A DNA stretch of 64,000 nt from Crocinitomicaceae bacterium (GCA_016708105.1 JADJGJ010000001.1:1488001-1552000); one strand, 5' to 3'; counted from the stretch's first letter, positions 1-8,091 are shown. The notes: generated by a model from the letters alone, not told the origin. Program-made: numbers and translations.

Positions 1-1
1 T

Positions 2-634
2 AATATTCAGAATTTTTTGGCAAATGTTGATGGAGTTTCTTTGAAAGTGAATCTACCTGAACAATGGAATGTTCTTGAGTCAAAACATGATGAGGTTTTT
101 GGTTACCGAATGATGCCCCATCGCACGCGCAGTGAAGGTTTTTTTATGTCTGTGATACAGAAAAAAAGTGAAGAATCATCAAGACAAAAAGTTCAATTGA
201 TGAAAGCAGCAAGTGCAAAATTTGACTGGCAGCATTATTTGAAAGATGCTGACAATTTTTTGCTGATTGAATTTAAAAATCAATTTTTTGCTATTCATAA
301 AAGTCATCATGCCTTTATTTCTGATTGTGTACAAAGGCTCCATGTAATTAATCCCGGGCTGTGTATGGGTGAAATCAAGGGACATGATTTTGTTCCGGAT
401 ACCGCACTGGCATTATCAACATCGTTATCAAAAGAATCTTTCAGAATCACTGATTTAACTAAAGAAGATGCTTTGCGTTATCTTCAAAAAGAAGCAGTAA
501 TATCATCCCATTCAGAAAAGGGATTTGAATTGGTTTCATATAAAAATCAACCGCTTGGTTTTATTAAAAATTTGGGTAACCGAAGTAATAATCTCTACCC
601 TAAAAACTGGCGAATTTTAAGTAGAGTCGAATAA
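2..634 (+). CDS. C-terminal part of an RsmF/NOL1-NOP2-Sun-type 16S rRNA m5C methyltransferase (5' end outside window)
   Basis: The reading frame is open from the window edge, so only the last ~210 residues are visible and the catalytic SAM domain lies upstream. The visible part starts with the pattern Y-R-M-M-P-H-R-T-R-S-E-G-F-F, which in RsmF-type enzymes closes the methyltransferase domain (usually written YRxxPHRxxGEGFF). A C-terminal RNA-binding segment follows, with the typical ending P-L-G-F-I-K-N-L-G-N-R-x-N-N-L-Y-P. Known role of the family: it uses SAM to methylate C5 of a cytosine in 16S rRNA. No start can be assigned here; the TTG at 17 is internal. Confidence 0.8.
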   Translation, partial: NIQNFLANVDGVSLKVNLPEQWNVLESKHDEVFGYRMMPHRTRSEGFFMSVIQKKSEESSRQKVQLMKAASAKFDWQHYLKDADNFLLIEFKNQFFAIHKSHHAFISDCVQRLHVINPGLCMGEIKGHDFVPDTALALSTSLSKESFRITDLTKEDALRYLQKEAVISSHSEKGFELVSYKNQPLGFIKNLGNRSNNLYPKNWRILSRVE

Positions 635-642
635 GAAAACGC

Positions 643-742
643 GGTCCGATTTTTTTTGTAGGCGCAGGTCGCGACCTGCGCCTACAAAAAAACCGCGATC
701 TGCGCCTACAAAAAAACCGCGATCTGCGCCTAGAAAAAAATA
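643..742. repeat. Palindrome plus tandem G/C-rich repeats between convergent genes
   Basis: Positions 651-671 and 672-692 form a perfect palindrome with 21-base arms and no loop; its centre is GGTCGCGACC and its ends are T7/A7. A shortened half unit (CGCGATCTGCGCCTACAAAA) is then repeated at about 694-717 and 718-742, the last with one change (TAG for TAC). The block lies between the stop of the rRNA methyltransferase gene and the stop of elbB, so it may act as a bidirectional terminator. The extra half units are not needed for that. Confidence 0.85.
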
Positions 743-757
743 TTCACAGAGCGCCAA

Positions 758-1438
758 TTAAACCAGCATGATCATTTCTGCTATGGCTGCTTTGATATTA
801 TTTCTGATTTCTATAATGCTTGCATCCATCATGTAGCAAGGAGCAGTGACAATTTTGTTTTTGCTATCCACCAAAACTTCACGCACAGTTTTCATGGCTG
901 TTGTTGCACCGGTTTTTTCAAGGCCTGCACTGAAGCCGGGTATGTCATAAGGTGAAGGTTCTTTATCTGATCCTAAGGTCATATTAGCGTGTACTGATGA
1001 GCCTTGTAGTGCTTTAGCAACAACAACCGGACTAACACACAACGCGCAAATAGGTTTACCTACATTATTCAGGTTGACCAAGAGGAGTTTTACTTCGGGA
1101 AGAATGTCACCATCAGGACCGGCGAATGCCCATTTGGTGAAATTTTTTGCTGAACCAAATCCTCCGGGAATGACGAGTGCATCAATATCAGCAGGGTCAA
1201 CTTGGGTAATGTTTTTTATGTCTCCGCGCGCAATGCGTGCAGCTTCTGTAAGCATATTACGGCTTTCAGGCATCTCGCTTCCGTCTAAATGATTCACAAC
1301 ATGATGCTGAGGTTTATCAAGGCTAATGCATACGTAGTCATGTCCTGACTCTTTGATCGCTAGCATGGCCAATACGGTCTCTTGTATTTCTGCTCCGTCA
1401 TAAACGCCGCAACCTGAAAGTAAAATTCCTATCTTCAT
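758..1438 (-). CDS. elbB: ElbB-like DJ-1/PfpI-family protein (isoprenoid biosynthesis glyoxalase)
   Basis: The 226-residue protein has the full length of ElbB. It begins K-I-G-I-L-L-S-G-C-G-V-Y-D-G-A-E-I-Q-E, the family N-terminus, and carries the V-I-P-G-G-F-G-S-A-K-N motif near residue 90. The nucleophile-elbow cysteine is in A-L-C-V-S-P near residue 133. E. coli ElbB has weak glyoxalase activity and is linked genetically to isoprenoid synthesis; its in vivo substrate is not settled. It is a soluble cytoplasmic protein and is transcribed alone, convergent with the upstream gene and divergent from the DCC gene. The ATG start at 1438 matches the family N-terminus. Confidence 0.9.
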   Translation of the reverse strand: MKIGILLSGCGVYDGAEIQETVLAMLAIKESGHDYVCISLDKPQHHVVNHLDGSEMPESRNMLTEAARIARGDIKNITQVDPADIDALVIPGGFGSAKNFTKWAFAGPDGDILPEVKLLLVNLNNVGKPICALCVSPVVVAKALQGSSVHANMTLGSDKEPSPYDIPGFSAGLEKTGATTAMKTVREVLVDSKNKIVTAPCYMMDASIIEIRNNIKAAIAEMIMLV

Positions 1439-1488
1439 TTTTTACCAATTTTTAAAGTGACACATTCCAAAATCATGGTGGTAATGTG

Positions 1489-1496
1489 TAATTTTG
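1489..1496 (+). promoter_or_regulatory. Probable -7 box (TAATTTTG) of the DCC/methyltransferase pair
   Basis: TAATTTTG fits the Bacteroidota sigma-A -7 consensus TAnnTTTG and lies 25 bases before the TTG start at 1521. No clear TTG was seen at -33, so the call rests on one element. Confidence 0.4.
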
Positions 1497-1520
1497 AGAA
1501 GCTAAATTTAGACAATTCAA

Positions 1521-1925
1521 TTGACAGAACGTTATTCATATAAACAACTTGTCTTTTATGATGGAGACTGTGGCTTCTGCAATTCATCTGTTCAACTTAT
1601 TCTTAAAAATAGGAAAACGGAATTCTATTTTATTCCCTTACAAAGCCCAAAAGCCGTTGAACTACTCAGCCAAAAAAAAGTATCTGTGACAATGGATACC
1701 ATTTATTTTCTGAAAGATGAACATCTTTATCAAAAATCAGCAGCTGCCTTGCAAATTTGCAGAGGATTAAACTGGAAATTTAAATGGATGTTTCTGTTTT
1801 ATTTTCTGCCGGTTTTTTTGCGTGACCCTTTTTATAACTGGGTTGCAAAGAGAAGGCATCGCTTGCGCAAAGGATATTGTGTTGTGCCTGATGCCGACGA
1901 AAAAAAGTATTTTATAAACGAATGA
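1521..1925 (+). CDS. DCC family (DUF393) thiol-disulfide oxidoreductase-like protein
   Basis: This small 134-residue protein carries the defining motif Y-D-G-D-C-G-F-C (residues 13-20), with a C17-x-x-C20 redox-type pair in a thioredoxin-like first strand and helix. The C-terminal part has R-D-x-x-Y-x-x-V-A-K-R-R-H-R, also typical of the family. Biochemical role is not established; a thiol-disulfide function is inferred from the CxxC. The start is a TTG at 1521, because no ATG lies between the upstream promoter and the motif. The next gene begins 26 bases after the stop, so the two are probably co-transcribed. Confidence 0.85.
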   Translation: MTERYSYKQLVFYDGDCGFCNSSVQLILKNRKTEFYFIPLQSPKAVELLSQKKVSVTMDTIYFLKDEHLYQKSAAALQICRGLNWKFKWMFLFYFLPVFLRDPFYNWVAKRRHRLRKGYCVVPDADEKKYFINE

Positions 1926-1951
1926 TCTGTCTTAACAAAAAAAAATTAACC

Positions 1952-2527
1952 ATGCAAAAAGAATATTGGGACAAACGATGGACTGAAAATCAAACCGGTT
2001 GGGATGTTGGTGATATCTCAACTCCTTTGAAAGAATACATTGATCAATTGCAAAATAAAAATCTGAAAATTTTAATTCCGGGTTGCGGAAATGCATACGA
2101 GGCAGAATATCTCTGGAAGCAAGGATTTACCAATACCTATATTGCAGAAATTTCAGAACATGCAGTTGAATCATTCAGAAAAAGATACCCTGGTTTTCCG
2201 GCTGATCATATTTTTCATGTTGATTTTTTTACCTTGAGTAATCGTTTTGATTTGATTCTTGAACAAACTTTTTTCTGCGCAATTGAACCTACAAGGCGTG
2301 CTGAATACGTGATGAAGTGTCATGAATTATTGTTGCCCGGTGGAAAATTAGTTGGGGTATTATTTAACCGTCCATTTGAAGGCGGACCACCTTTTGGCGG
2401 AAGTACTGATGAGTATCTCAAATTATTTCAACCTTTCTTTAAAATTAACGTGATTGAAACTGCATATAATTCTATCAAACCACGAGAGGAAAGTGAAGTG
2501 TTCATTAATTTTTCACGCATTCCATAA
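1952..2527 (+). CDS. TPMT-family SAM-dependent methyltransferase
   Basis: The 191-residue protein starts M-Q-K-E-Y-W-D-K-R-W, as TPMT-like bacterial methyltransferases do. The SAM-binding glycine loop is I-L-I-P-G-C-G-N-A-Y-E-A-E-Y-L near residues 40-54. E-Q-T-F-F-C-A-I follows at about residue 105, the family's equivalent of motif IV/V. The family includes thiopurine S-methyltransferase and bacterial thiol or selenium/tellurium methyltransferases; the substrate here cannot be read from sequence. The frame is open upstream to an ATG at 1922, but the internal ATG at 1952 fits homologous N-termini better. Confidence 0.85.
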   Translation: MQKEYWDKRWTENQTGWDVGDISTPLKEYIDQLQNKNLKILIPGCGNAYEAEYLWKQGFTNTYIAEISEHAVESFRKRYPGFPADHIFHVDFFTLSNRFDLILEQTFFCAIEPTRRAEYVMKCHELLLPGGKLVGVLFNRPFEGGPPFGGSTDEYLKLFQPFFKINVIETAYNSIKPREESEVFINFSRIP

Positions 2528-2630
2528 GCAAATAAACCGTTTGAAGACAAGGCGTTAATTTGTTGCTGCCATTTTGGTCTGATTCATGCAGCCAACTATT
2601 GGAAAACAAATTACGTTATAAGTATAAAGA

Positions 2631-2637
2631 AAGGAGG
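2631..2637 (+). promoter_or_regulatory. Unusually strong Shine-Dalgarno site (AAGGAGG)
   Basis: A full AAGGAGG sits 5 bases before the ATG at 2643. Most genes in this window have no recognisable Shine-Dalgarno site, as is usual in Bacteroidota, so this one stands out and fixes the start of the next gene. Confidence 0.7.
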
Positions 2638-2642
2638 TTAGT

Positions 2643-2987
2643 ATGACTTTTGGAGAAAAAGTAGCGGCTGTCCACCTGATGCAGCGGTTTGTGCGCATGA
2701 GCAGGGTTCTTCTTCCTTTGTATTCATCATTGACTAAGAAAGCAAGTCCTTCACGCACTGAAAAAGTAAAAATGGATAGCATCAGATCTGTGTATGATAA
2801 TTTTCATGCGCATCCTGAAACATCTAAGTATTTGATTAATTCTGATATACTCAGATTAATTCAAAGTGTATACGCCGCATTAGTTTCAAAAAAAGGTGAG
2901 TCACCTGAAAGTTTTTATGAATACAATGAGTTTATCCGTGAAAGTGACAGGCTAATTGCTGCCTGGGACAAACAAATCATGAACTGA
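2643..2987 (+). CDS. Hypothetical 114-aa protein with a strong ribosome binding site
   Basis: I do not recognise this protein. It is predicted soluble and mostly helical, with a basic N-terminal half (V-R-M-S-R-V-L-L-P-L) and no signal peptide or membrane segment. Coding status is supported by a consensus Shine-Dalgarno five bases upstream and a factor-independent terminator 26 bases after the stop, which make a compact single-gene unit. Neighbours (a methyltransferase and two secreted proteins) give no clear functional hint. Confidence 0.65.
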   Translation: MTFGEKVAAVHLMQRFVRMSRVLLPLYSSLTKKASPSRTEKVKMDSIRSVYDNFHAHPETSKYLINSDILRLIQSVYAALVSKKGESPESFYEYNEFIRESDRLIAAWDKQIMN

Positions 2988-3012
2988 TTAGATTTATAAA
3001 TTCAAAATTATG

Positions 3013-3043
3013 ATCTGCTTCTTTCAAGGAGCAGATTTTTTTT
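3013..3043 (+). terminator. Rho-independent terminator
   Basis: ATCTGCT (3013-3019) pairs with AGCAGAT (3030-3036) and is followed by a run of T. It ends the 114-aa gene transcript. Confidence 0.8.
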
Positions 3044-3085
3044 CTGATTCTATACGAGTTGTTTTTGTTTATTTTTTGAGATGCT

Positions 3086-3154
3086 CTGAATTATCGCTCT
3101 CGCACTGTTCCTCACGCTGAATTATCGCTCTCACACTGTTCCTCACGCTGAATT
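3086..3154. repeat. Two tandem copies of a 31-bp repeat plus a partial third
   Basis: The unit CTGAATTATCGCTCTCGCAC... occurs at 3086-3116 and again at 3117-3147 with a single change (CTCGCACT against CTCACACT). A 7-base start of a third copy follows. The core (CTCTCGC, GTTCCTCACGCTGA) resembles the longer repeat family near 58.5, 59.7 and 63.5 kb. Confidence 0.85.
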
Positions 3155-3157
3155 TAT

Positions 3158-3931
3158 TTATCTTACTTGAATTTGATGTTTAGGTCCAAGCATAAAACAT
3201 AGTCCAACATGGCCAGCCGGTAAGGGAAACGGCAAGAGTTCACCATTGGCGAATCCCGGTCCGCAACCAATACGCCCATCAATGGCAAAGCGAGGTTTGA
3301 AGTATCTTACAAAACCAATGGTAAACGGAACAGAGAAGGCGGATTGAGCTGTACTGTCAAGCGGAAATCCGTAAATTGATGGTGTTACATCAAAGGTCAT
3401 TGAATACTTTTCATTGTTGACAATAAATGCAGTAAAACCAATACCGGTATAGAATGCAAGATTTCCTTGTGAAATTAGTGGAGACACCAAACGCAACGGT
3501 ATGTGAATGCCTAATAATTTGTTTTTTCCAAATCGGTAGGTATAACTCACATTCAATCCAAGCATCACAGCTGAAATAGGATTGAAGGATAGTAAATGAG
3601 ATGAAACAAACATAGAATCAGGGCGCACATAAGCTTCTTCAGGTTGCACTGTTATTGCCTTTGAAGAATCTGATTCTAAAGCAGAATCAAACACTAAAAC
3701 TCCGGTTGGATCATATACAACATAGCGTTTGAGTTGTTTTGTTGTAACCGCGTTTTCTGATGTTGCACCCTTGCTTGTGGTGTAAACGTAGGTCACGTTT
3801 TTGTCATCAAAGTATTTAATATCGCACACCCTTTGCATGCCTGATTTATAAAACATGGTGTCATTATAAACCTGAGTATATCCTGCAAGTTGAGAAAAAA
3901 GGGAAACTAATAATACAAGGGTTTTATTCAT
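3158..3931 (-). CDS. Secreted, probably outer-membrane beta-barrel protein, paralogous N-terminus to its neighbour
   Basis: The protein has 257 residues with an N-terminal signal peptide (M-N-K-T-L-V-L-L-V-S-L-F-S). The first ~85 residues repeat the layout of the upstream 101-aa protein: Y-N-D-T-x-F/Y-Y-K-S-G, then a strand-rich stretch ending in x-x-Y-x-V-Y-D. From residue ~110 on, alternating hydrophobic strands with aromatic ends (V-S-Y-T-Y-R-F-G, F-Y-T-G-I-G-F-T-A-F) suggest an 8- to 10-strand barrel. The start overlaps the end of the upstream gene by four bases (ATGA), so translation is likely coupled. Function unknown. Confidence 0.75.
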   Translation of the reverse strand: MNKTLVLLVSLFSQLAGYTQVYNDTMFYKSGMQRVCDIKYFDDKNVTYVYTTSKGATSENAVTTKQLKRYVVYDPTGVLVFDSALESDSSKAITVQPEEAYVRPDSMFVSSHLLSFNPISAVMLGLNVSYTYRFGKNKLLGIHIPLRLVSPLISQGNLAFYTGIGFTAFIVNNEKYSMTFDVTPSIYGFPLDSTAQSAFSVPFTIGFVRYFKPRFAIDGRIGCGPGFANGELLPFPLPAGHVGLCFMLGPKHQIQVR

Positions 3932-4233
3932 TCTTGATGTGGAGCTGATTCGGGTTCTGAATTTTCTTCTTTCTTTTTTGGGTTAGCTGAATTATAAACC
4001 AGTTTACCATACTCATCATAAATGACAAAATATTTTAAACTTGAGAGAGAAATTTTGTTATCAACCAGTTTACCATTTTTTCCTCGGTATTCGTAATGCA
4101 AGAACTTTTCATCATGCTGTCTCACGGTAACTGCTTTAACATTTCCTGATTTGTAATATAGCGTGTCATTGTATTGTGAATAGCCCATGGTATACATGGT
4201 TAATAAAATGAGTATTAAAAATAGATTCTTCAT
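3928..4233 (-). CDS. Small secreted protein, paralogue of the adjacent protein's N-terminal domain
   Basis: The 101-residue protein has a clear signal peptide (M-K-N-L-F-L-I-L-I-L-L-T-M) ending near G-Y-S-Q. The mature part starts Y-N-D-T-L-Y-Y-K-S-G-N-V-K, nearly the same motif as in the downstream barrel protein, and ends in a Glu/Ser/Pro-rich tail. It is the first gene of a two-gene operon on the minus strand and overlaps the second gene by ATGA. The pair looks like a duplication in which one copy kept or gained a barrel domain. Role unknown. Confidence 0.7.
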   Translation of the reverse strand: MKNLFLILILLTMYTMGYSQYNDTLYYKSGNVKAVTVRQHDEKFLHYEYRGKNGKLVDNKISLSSLKYFVIYDEYGKLVYNSANPKKKEENSEPESAPHQE

Positions 4234-4352
4234 TACTAAAGATTTATGAGGTAAAATTATGGAAAATTATCAACTCAATGGGTAAATAAAATTTAGCCCG
4301 GGTTGTTTTATTAGTGAATAAGATTAATTTTACCAGTCAAAATTCAATAAAC

Positions 4353-5564
4353 ATGAACTTACACGAATATCAGGGAAAATCTATTCTGCAAAGCTACGGA
4401 GTGGCTGTGCAACGCGGCATTGTTGTAGAATCTGTTGAAGAGTCAGTAGCCAAGGCAAAAGAACTCAATAAACAAACCGGTACTGAGTGGTTTGTAGTAA
4501 AAGCACAGATTCACGCCGGTGGTCGTGGTAAAGGTGTAATCACTGAAACAGGTTCTAACGGGGTGGTTCTGGCAAAAGGTCTTGATAAAGTTGAAGAAAA
4601 AGTAAAAGGAATTTTAGGCGGACATCTTGTTACAAAACAAACCAGCAAAGACGGTAAAAAAGTGAACAAAATTTTATTGGCTGAAGATGTGTATGGTCCT
4701 GGTGCCAGTGAGCCGAAAGAATTTTATATGTCAGTTTTGTTAGATCGTGAAAGAGAGCGCAATATTATCGTTTACTCAACTGAAGGTGGTATGGATATTG
4801 AAGCGGTTGCTGAAGAAACTCCACATTTGATACATAAAGAAGAAGTTGATCCACGTGTTGGATTGCAAGGATTTCAATCTCGTAAAATTGCTTTTAATTT
4901 GGGTCTCAGCGGCGATGCGTTTAAACAAATGGTAAAATTTGTGACTGCACTGTATAATGCGTATGTTGGCTGTGATGCTTCTATGTTTGAAATTAATCCG
5001 GTATTAAAAACTTCAGACAATAGAATTATTGCGGTAGATGCAAAAGTGTCATTGGATAATAATTCACTTGATCGTCATCCTGACTACGCTGCTATGCGTG
5101 ATACAACTGAAGAAGATCCAACCGAAGTTGAAGCAGGTGAAGCCGGTTTGAACTATGTAAAACTAGATGGAAATGTTGGTTGCATGGTGAATGGTGCCGG
5201 TCTTGCAATGGCAACTATGGATATCATTAAACTATCAGGTGGTAACCCGGCTAACTTTTTAGATGTTGGTGGAACAGCCAATGCTGAAAGGGTTGAAAAA
5301 GCTTTTCGTATTATTTTGAAAGATCCGAATGTGAAAGCCATTCTGGTAAATATTTTTGGAGGTATTGTGCGTTGTGACCGTGTAGCGCAAGGTATTGTTG
5401 ATGCGTATAAAAACATGGGCAGTATTCCTGTTCCAATTATTGTCAGATTGCAAGGTACTAATGCGGCTGAAGCAAAGGCATTGATTGATGCATCAGGCTT
5501 AAATGTACACTCTGCAGTACTTCTGCAAGAAGCATCTGATTTGGTAAAAACAGTTTTGAAATAA
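4353..5564 (+). CDS. sucC: Succinyl-CoA synthetase (ADP-forming) beta subunit
   Basis: This subunit of the TCA-cycle enzyme joins succinate, CoA and ATP. The 403-residue protein starts M-N-L-H-E-Y-Q-G-K, the standard SucC N-terminus. An ATP-grasp domain occupies about residues 1-240, with the nucleotide loop H-A-G-G-R-G-K-G. A CoA-ligase domain follows, with the L-D-V-G-G-T-A power-helix region and N-I-F-G-G-I-V-R-C-D. The frame is open to an upstream ATG at 4314 but the conserved N-terminus puts the start at 4353. sucD is not adjacent, so the alpha subunit must be encoded elsewhere. A terminator follows directly. Confidence 0.96.
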   Translation: MNLHEYQGKSILQSYGVAVQRGIVVESVEESVAKAKELNKQTGTEWFVVKAQIHAGGRGKGVITETGSNGVVLAKGLDKVEEKVKGILGGHLVTKQTSKDGKKVNKILLAEDVYGPGASEPKEFYMSVLLDRERERNIIVYSTEGGMDIEAVAEETPHLIHKEEVDPRVGLQGFQSRKIAFNLGLSGDAFKQMVKFVTALYNAYVGCDASMFEINPVLKTSDNRIIAVDAKVSLDNNSLDRHPDYAAMRDTTEEDPTEVEAGEAGLNYVKLDGNVGCMVNGAGLAMATMDIIKLSGGNPANFLDVGGTANAERVEKAFRIILKDPNVKAILVNIFGGIVRCDRVAQGIVDAYKNMGSIPVPIIVRLQGTNAAEAKALIDASGLNVHSAVLLQEASDLVKTVLK

Positions 5565-5582
5565 AGAACAAGTCTTACTGAG

Positions 5583-5620
5583 AAAACCTGCCCGAATGAA
5601 TTTTCAGGCAGGTTTTCTTT
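5583..5620 (+). terminator. Rho-independent terminator of sucC
   Basis: AAAACCTGCC (5583-5592) pairs with GGCAGGTTTT (5607-5616), followed by CTTTTT. A perfect 10-bp stem. Confidence 0.9.
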
Positions 5621-5623
5621 TTA

Positions 5624-5631
5624 TAACTTTG
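5624..5631 (+). promoter_or_regulatory. -7 box (TAACTTTG) very close to the map start codon
   Basis: TAACTTTG fits TAnnTTTG and ends only 4 bases before the ATG at 5636. In Bacteroidota the transcript starts a few bases after this box, which would give a leaderless or nearly leaderless map mRNA. Confidence 0.55.
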
Positions 5632-5635
5632 CCCG

Positions 5636-6412
5636 ATGATCATTTATAAATCAGCAGAAGAAATTGAATTGATGCGCTTATCTGCGCAGCTAGTGTCCCG
5701 TACGCTTGGAGAAATTGCCAAAATATTGAAACCCGGCATAACCGGTAAACAATTAGATAAACTGGCTGAACAGTATATTCGTGACCACGGCGGAGTACCT
5801 GGTTTTCTTGGTTTGTACGATTTTCCAAATACCTTGTGTATCTCTCCAAATGCTCAGGTTGTGCATGGCATTCCTTCTAACAAAGCCTTTGAGTCAGGTG
5901 ATATTGTTTCAGTTGACTGTGGGGTGTTAATGAATGGTTACTACGGTGACCACGCTTTTACATTTGAAGTAGGGGAGGTGAAACCTGAAGTAAAACAATT
6001 ACTCAAAGTTACGCGTGAGTGTTTGGATATTGGAATTGAAGCAACACATACCGGCAATCGCATTTCTGATATTGGCTGGGCAATACAAAATCATGCTGAG
6101 AAACATGGCTACGGTGTAGTTCGTGAATTGGTAGGACACGGTTTAGGCAAACAAATGCATGAAGATCCGCAGGTGCCTAATTATGGTAAAAGAGGGTGGG
6201 GTAAAAAAATTCAAAACGGTCTTACCATTGCCATTGAGCCCATGATTAATATGGGAACTGAAAAAATTAAACAGCTTAAAGATGGCTGGACCATTCTGAC
6301 AGCAGATGGTTTGCCATCAGCACATTTTGAGCATGATGTGGCTGTTGTAGATGGTAAACCTGTTGTGCTTTCTACTTTTGAATTCATAGATGCAGTGCTG
6401 GCTGAAAAATAA
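5636..6412 (+). CDS. map: Type I methionine aminopeptidase
   Basis: This enzyme removes the N-terminal methionine from new proteins. The 258-residue product shows all five metal ligands: D94 and D105 (in V-D-C-G-V-L-M-N-G-Y-Y-G-D-H), H168 (V-G-H-G-L-G), E201 (A-I-E-P-M) and E232 (F-E-H-D). It lacks the N-terminal SH3-like extension, as bacterial type Ia enzymes do. The ATG at 5636 matches the family start (M-I-I-Y-K-S). The stop overlaps the next start by one base (TAATG), so the membrane protein downstream is translationally coupled. Confidence 0.96.
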   Translation: MIIYKSAEEIELMRLSAQLVSRTLGEIAKILKPGITGKQLDKLAEQYIRDHGGVPGFLGLYDFPNTLCISPNAQVVHGIPSNKAFESGDIVSVDCGVLMNGYYGDHAFTFEVGEVKPEVKQLLKVTRECLDIGIEATHTGNRISDIGWAIQNHAEKHGYGVVRELVGHGLGKQMHEDPQVPNYGKRGWGKKIQNGLTIAIEPMINMGTEKIKQLKDGWTILTADGLPSAHFEHDVAVVDGKPVVLSTFEFIDAVLAEK

Positions 6413-6999
6413 TGGAGCGCGAACTTAGAATTGTTGTCATCGTTTTTCTTACGTATTTAATTTTTGGACTCACTACCTATTTTCAGTCCGGCTCTCTCAT
6501 TGCACCGCTCATTCTTACTAAACCCATATTGCTCATTTTGGCAATGATTTTTCTTGTCTTAAATTTTTCTCAGCGCAATAAGTGGTTGCTGATCTTTTAT
6601 TTATTCGCTCTCACTGCCTATGCTATAACAGACGAGTTTATCTTGTCTTGGATTGAGCGAGATGTTTCAAGTGCGTTCGCTGAAATTTCACGTTCAACTT
6701 TTTTTTCATGGCTTACTTTTTTGGTGTTTTTTGTTTTTCTCATCATTTCTGTCTTTTATCAATACAAGATTTTACAAAAGCCTTTCATTTTTTTTCTAGA
6801 GTTAATTTTGATTCTTGCTTGCTTTTGTTTTCTTTTTACCAGTTTGAGCCTTGTGCAAGAAATTTTTATTAAGGGATTTTTTATTCTCTATATCATTGCT
6901 TCAAACCTTGATGCCGGGCTGAATGACAAGATTTTACGGGTCATGTCATACCAATATCTTTGTCTTGTTTTACTTGAATCGTTTGAATATTTCATTTAG
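6412..6999 (+). CDS. Hypothetical polytopic membrane protein coupled to map
   Basis: The 195-residue protein is almost wholly hydrophobic, with about six to eight predicted membrane spans (for example I-V-V-I-V-F-L-T-Y-L-I-F-G-L, I-L-L-I-L-A-M-I-F-L-V-L). I see no catalytic motif. Its regular spacing of short spans vaguely recalls YhhN-like (lysoplasmalogenase) proteins, but not enough for a name. It starts in the TAATG overlap with map and is certainly in the same transcript. Confidence 0.65.
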   Translation: MERELRIVVIVFLTYLIFGLTTYFQSGSLIAPLILTKPILLILAMIFLVLNFSQRNKWLLIFYLFALTAYAITDEFILSWIERDVSSAFAEISRSTFFSWLTFLVFFVFLIISVFYQYKILQKPFIFFLELILILACFCFLFTSLSLVQEIFIKGFFILYIIASNLDAGLNDKILRVMSYQYLCLVLLESFEYFI

Positions 7000-7064
7000 A
7001 AAGTGGTTATTTCTAAAAGATTTAGTTATATTAGTGTCACCCAAGGTAGAATTAAACAGTCCCT

Positions 7065-8048
7065 ATGAAGAAGGCTTCTTTGAAAGATATTGCCGAAAGT
7101 TTGGGTGTATCCAAGGCATTGGTTTCCCTTGTACTCAATGGCAAAGGTGATGAACGTGGTATTAATCGTAATACCCAGGAAAAGGTTAAACTCAAAGCAA
7201 AAGAGTTAAACTACATTCCCAATCAATATGCACGTGGTTTGCGTATTGGACGCACTAATACCTTAGGTGTAATTGTGCCGGATATTTCCAATTTGTTTTA
7301 CGCAAAATTGTGTAAAGCAATGGAGCAAGAGGCTTACACGCGCGGTTACAATCTCATCATTTCTAACACCTATGAAGATGCTCAAAAAGAAAAGAAATTA
7401 ATCAGTGACTTAATTAACCGGAATATTGACGGGCTGATTCTTGCATCTTCTTTTGATGACAAAAATGAAATTGAAAGTCTAAGAATGAATGATTTTCCAC
7501 TCATATTGATTGACCGTGTTTTTGATGATTTTAATGTAGACAGCATCAGTGTTGCAAATAAAAAAGGTGCCGCAAAAGCCGTTGAGTTTTTGTATAGTAA
7601 AGGTTGTACCAAACCTGTTTGCTTTACTATTTCTCCAGTTTATGTCAGTTCAATTGCTGAGCGTATTCAGGGTTATTTAGGTGCGCTTAAAAATGCTACA
7701 GATGCTAAATTATTTCAAATTCCTCACGACAATATTCAAGATGGAGTTGCAACTGCACTGGCAGAATTGAAAAACATGGATTATGATAGCGTGTTTTGTG
7801 TGAATAATAATGTTGCCAAAGCATTACTCAGAGAACTATCTTCACAACACGATTCTTTCAAATTACGTATTATCAGCTTTGATGATATTGAGGTTTTTGA
7901 TATCGTTTCTCCAAAAATTTCTTCCATTGCACAACCCCTAGAAGAGATGGGGAAAAAAGCTGTTTCTATGCTCATACACAGGTTAGATCATGCAGAAGAG
8001 CATCAACCACAGCAATTGGTTCTTGATACTGTATTGATTGAGCGTTGA
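7065..8048 (+). CDS. LacI/GalR-family transcriptional regulator
   Basis: The 327-residue protein has a LacI-type helix-turn-helix at residues 4-25 (S-L-K-D-I-A-E-S-L-G-V-S-K-A-L-V-S-L-V-L-N-G). The hinge helix is near 45-58 (Y-I-P-N-Q-Y-A-R-G-L-R). A two-lobed periplasmic-binding-protein-like effector domain runs from residue ~62 (T-L-G-V-I-V-P-D-I-S-N-L-F-Y). It binds a palindromic operator as a dimer and usually senses a sugar or nucleoside. No sugar operon lies next to it, so its targets are elsewhere. Confidence 0.93.
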   Translation: MKKASLKDIAESLGVSKALVSLVLNGKGDERGINRNTQEKVKLKAKELNYIPNQYARGLRIGRTNTLGVIVPDISNLFYAKLCKAMEQEAYTRGYNLIISNTYEDAQKEKKLISDLINRNIDGLILASSFDDKNEIESLRMNDFPLILIDRVFDDFNVDSISVANKKGAAKAVEFLYSKGCTKPVCFTISPVYVSSIAERIQGYLGALKNATDAKLFQIPHDNIQDGVATALAELKNMDYDSVFCVNNNVAKALLRELSSQHDSFKLRIISFDDIEVFDIVSPKISSIAQPLEEMGKKAVSMLIHRLDHAEEHQPQQLVLDTVLIER

Positions 8049-8091
8049 GTAAAAAATTACTATTCTTTTCGGGCAATTAAGGTTAAATTTA

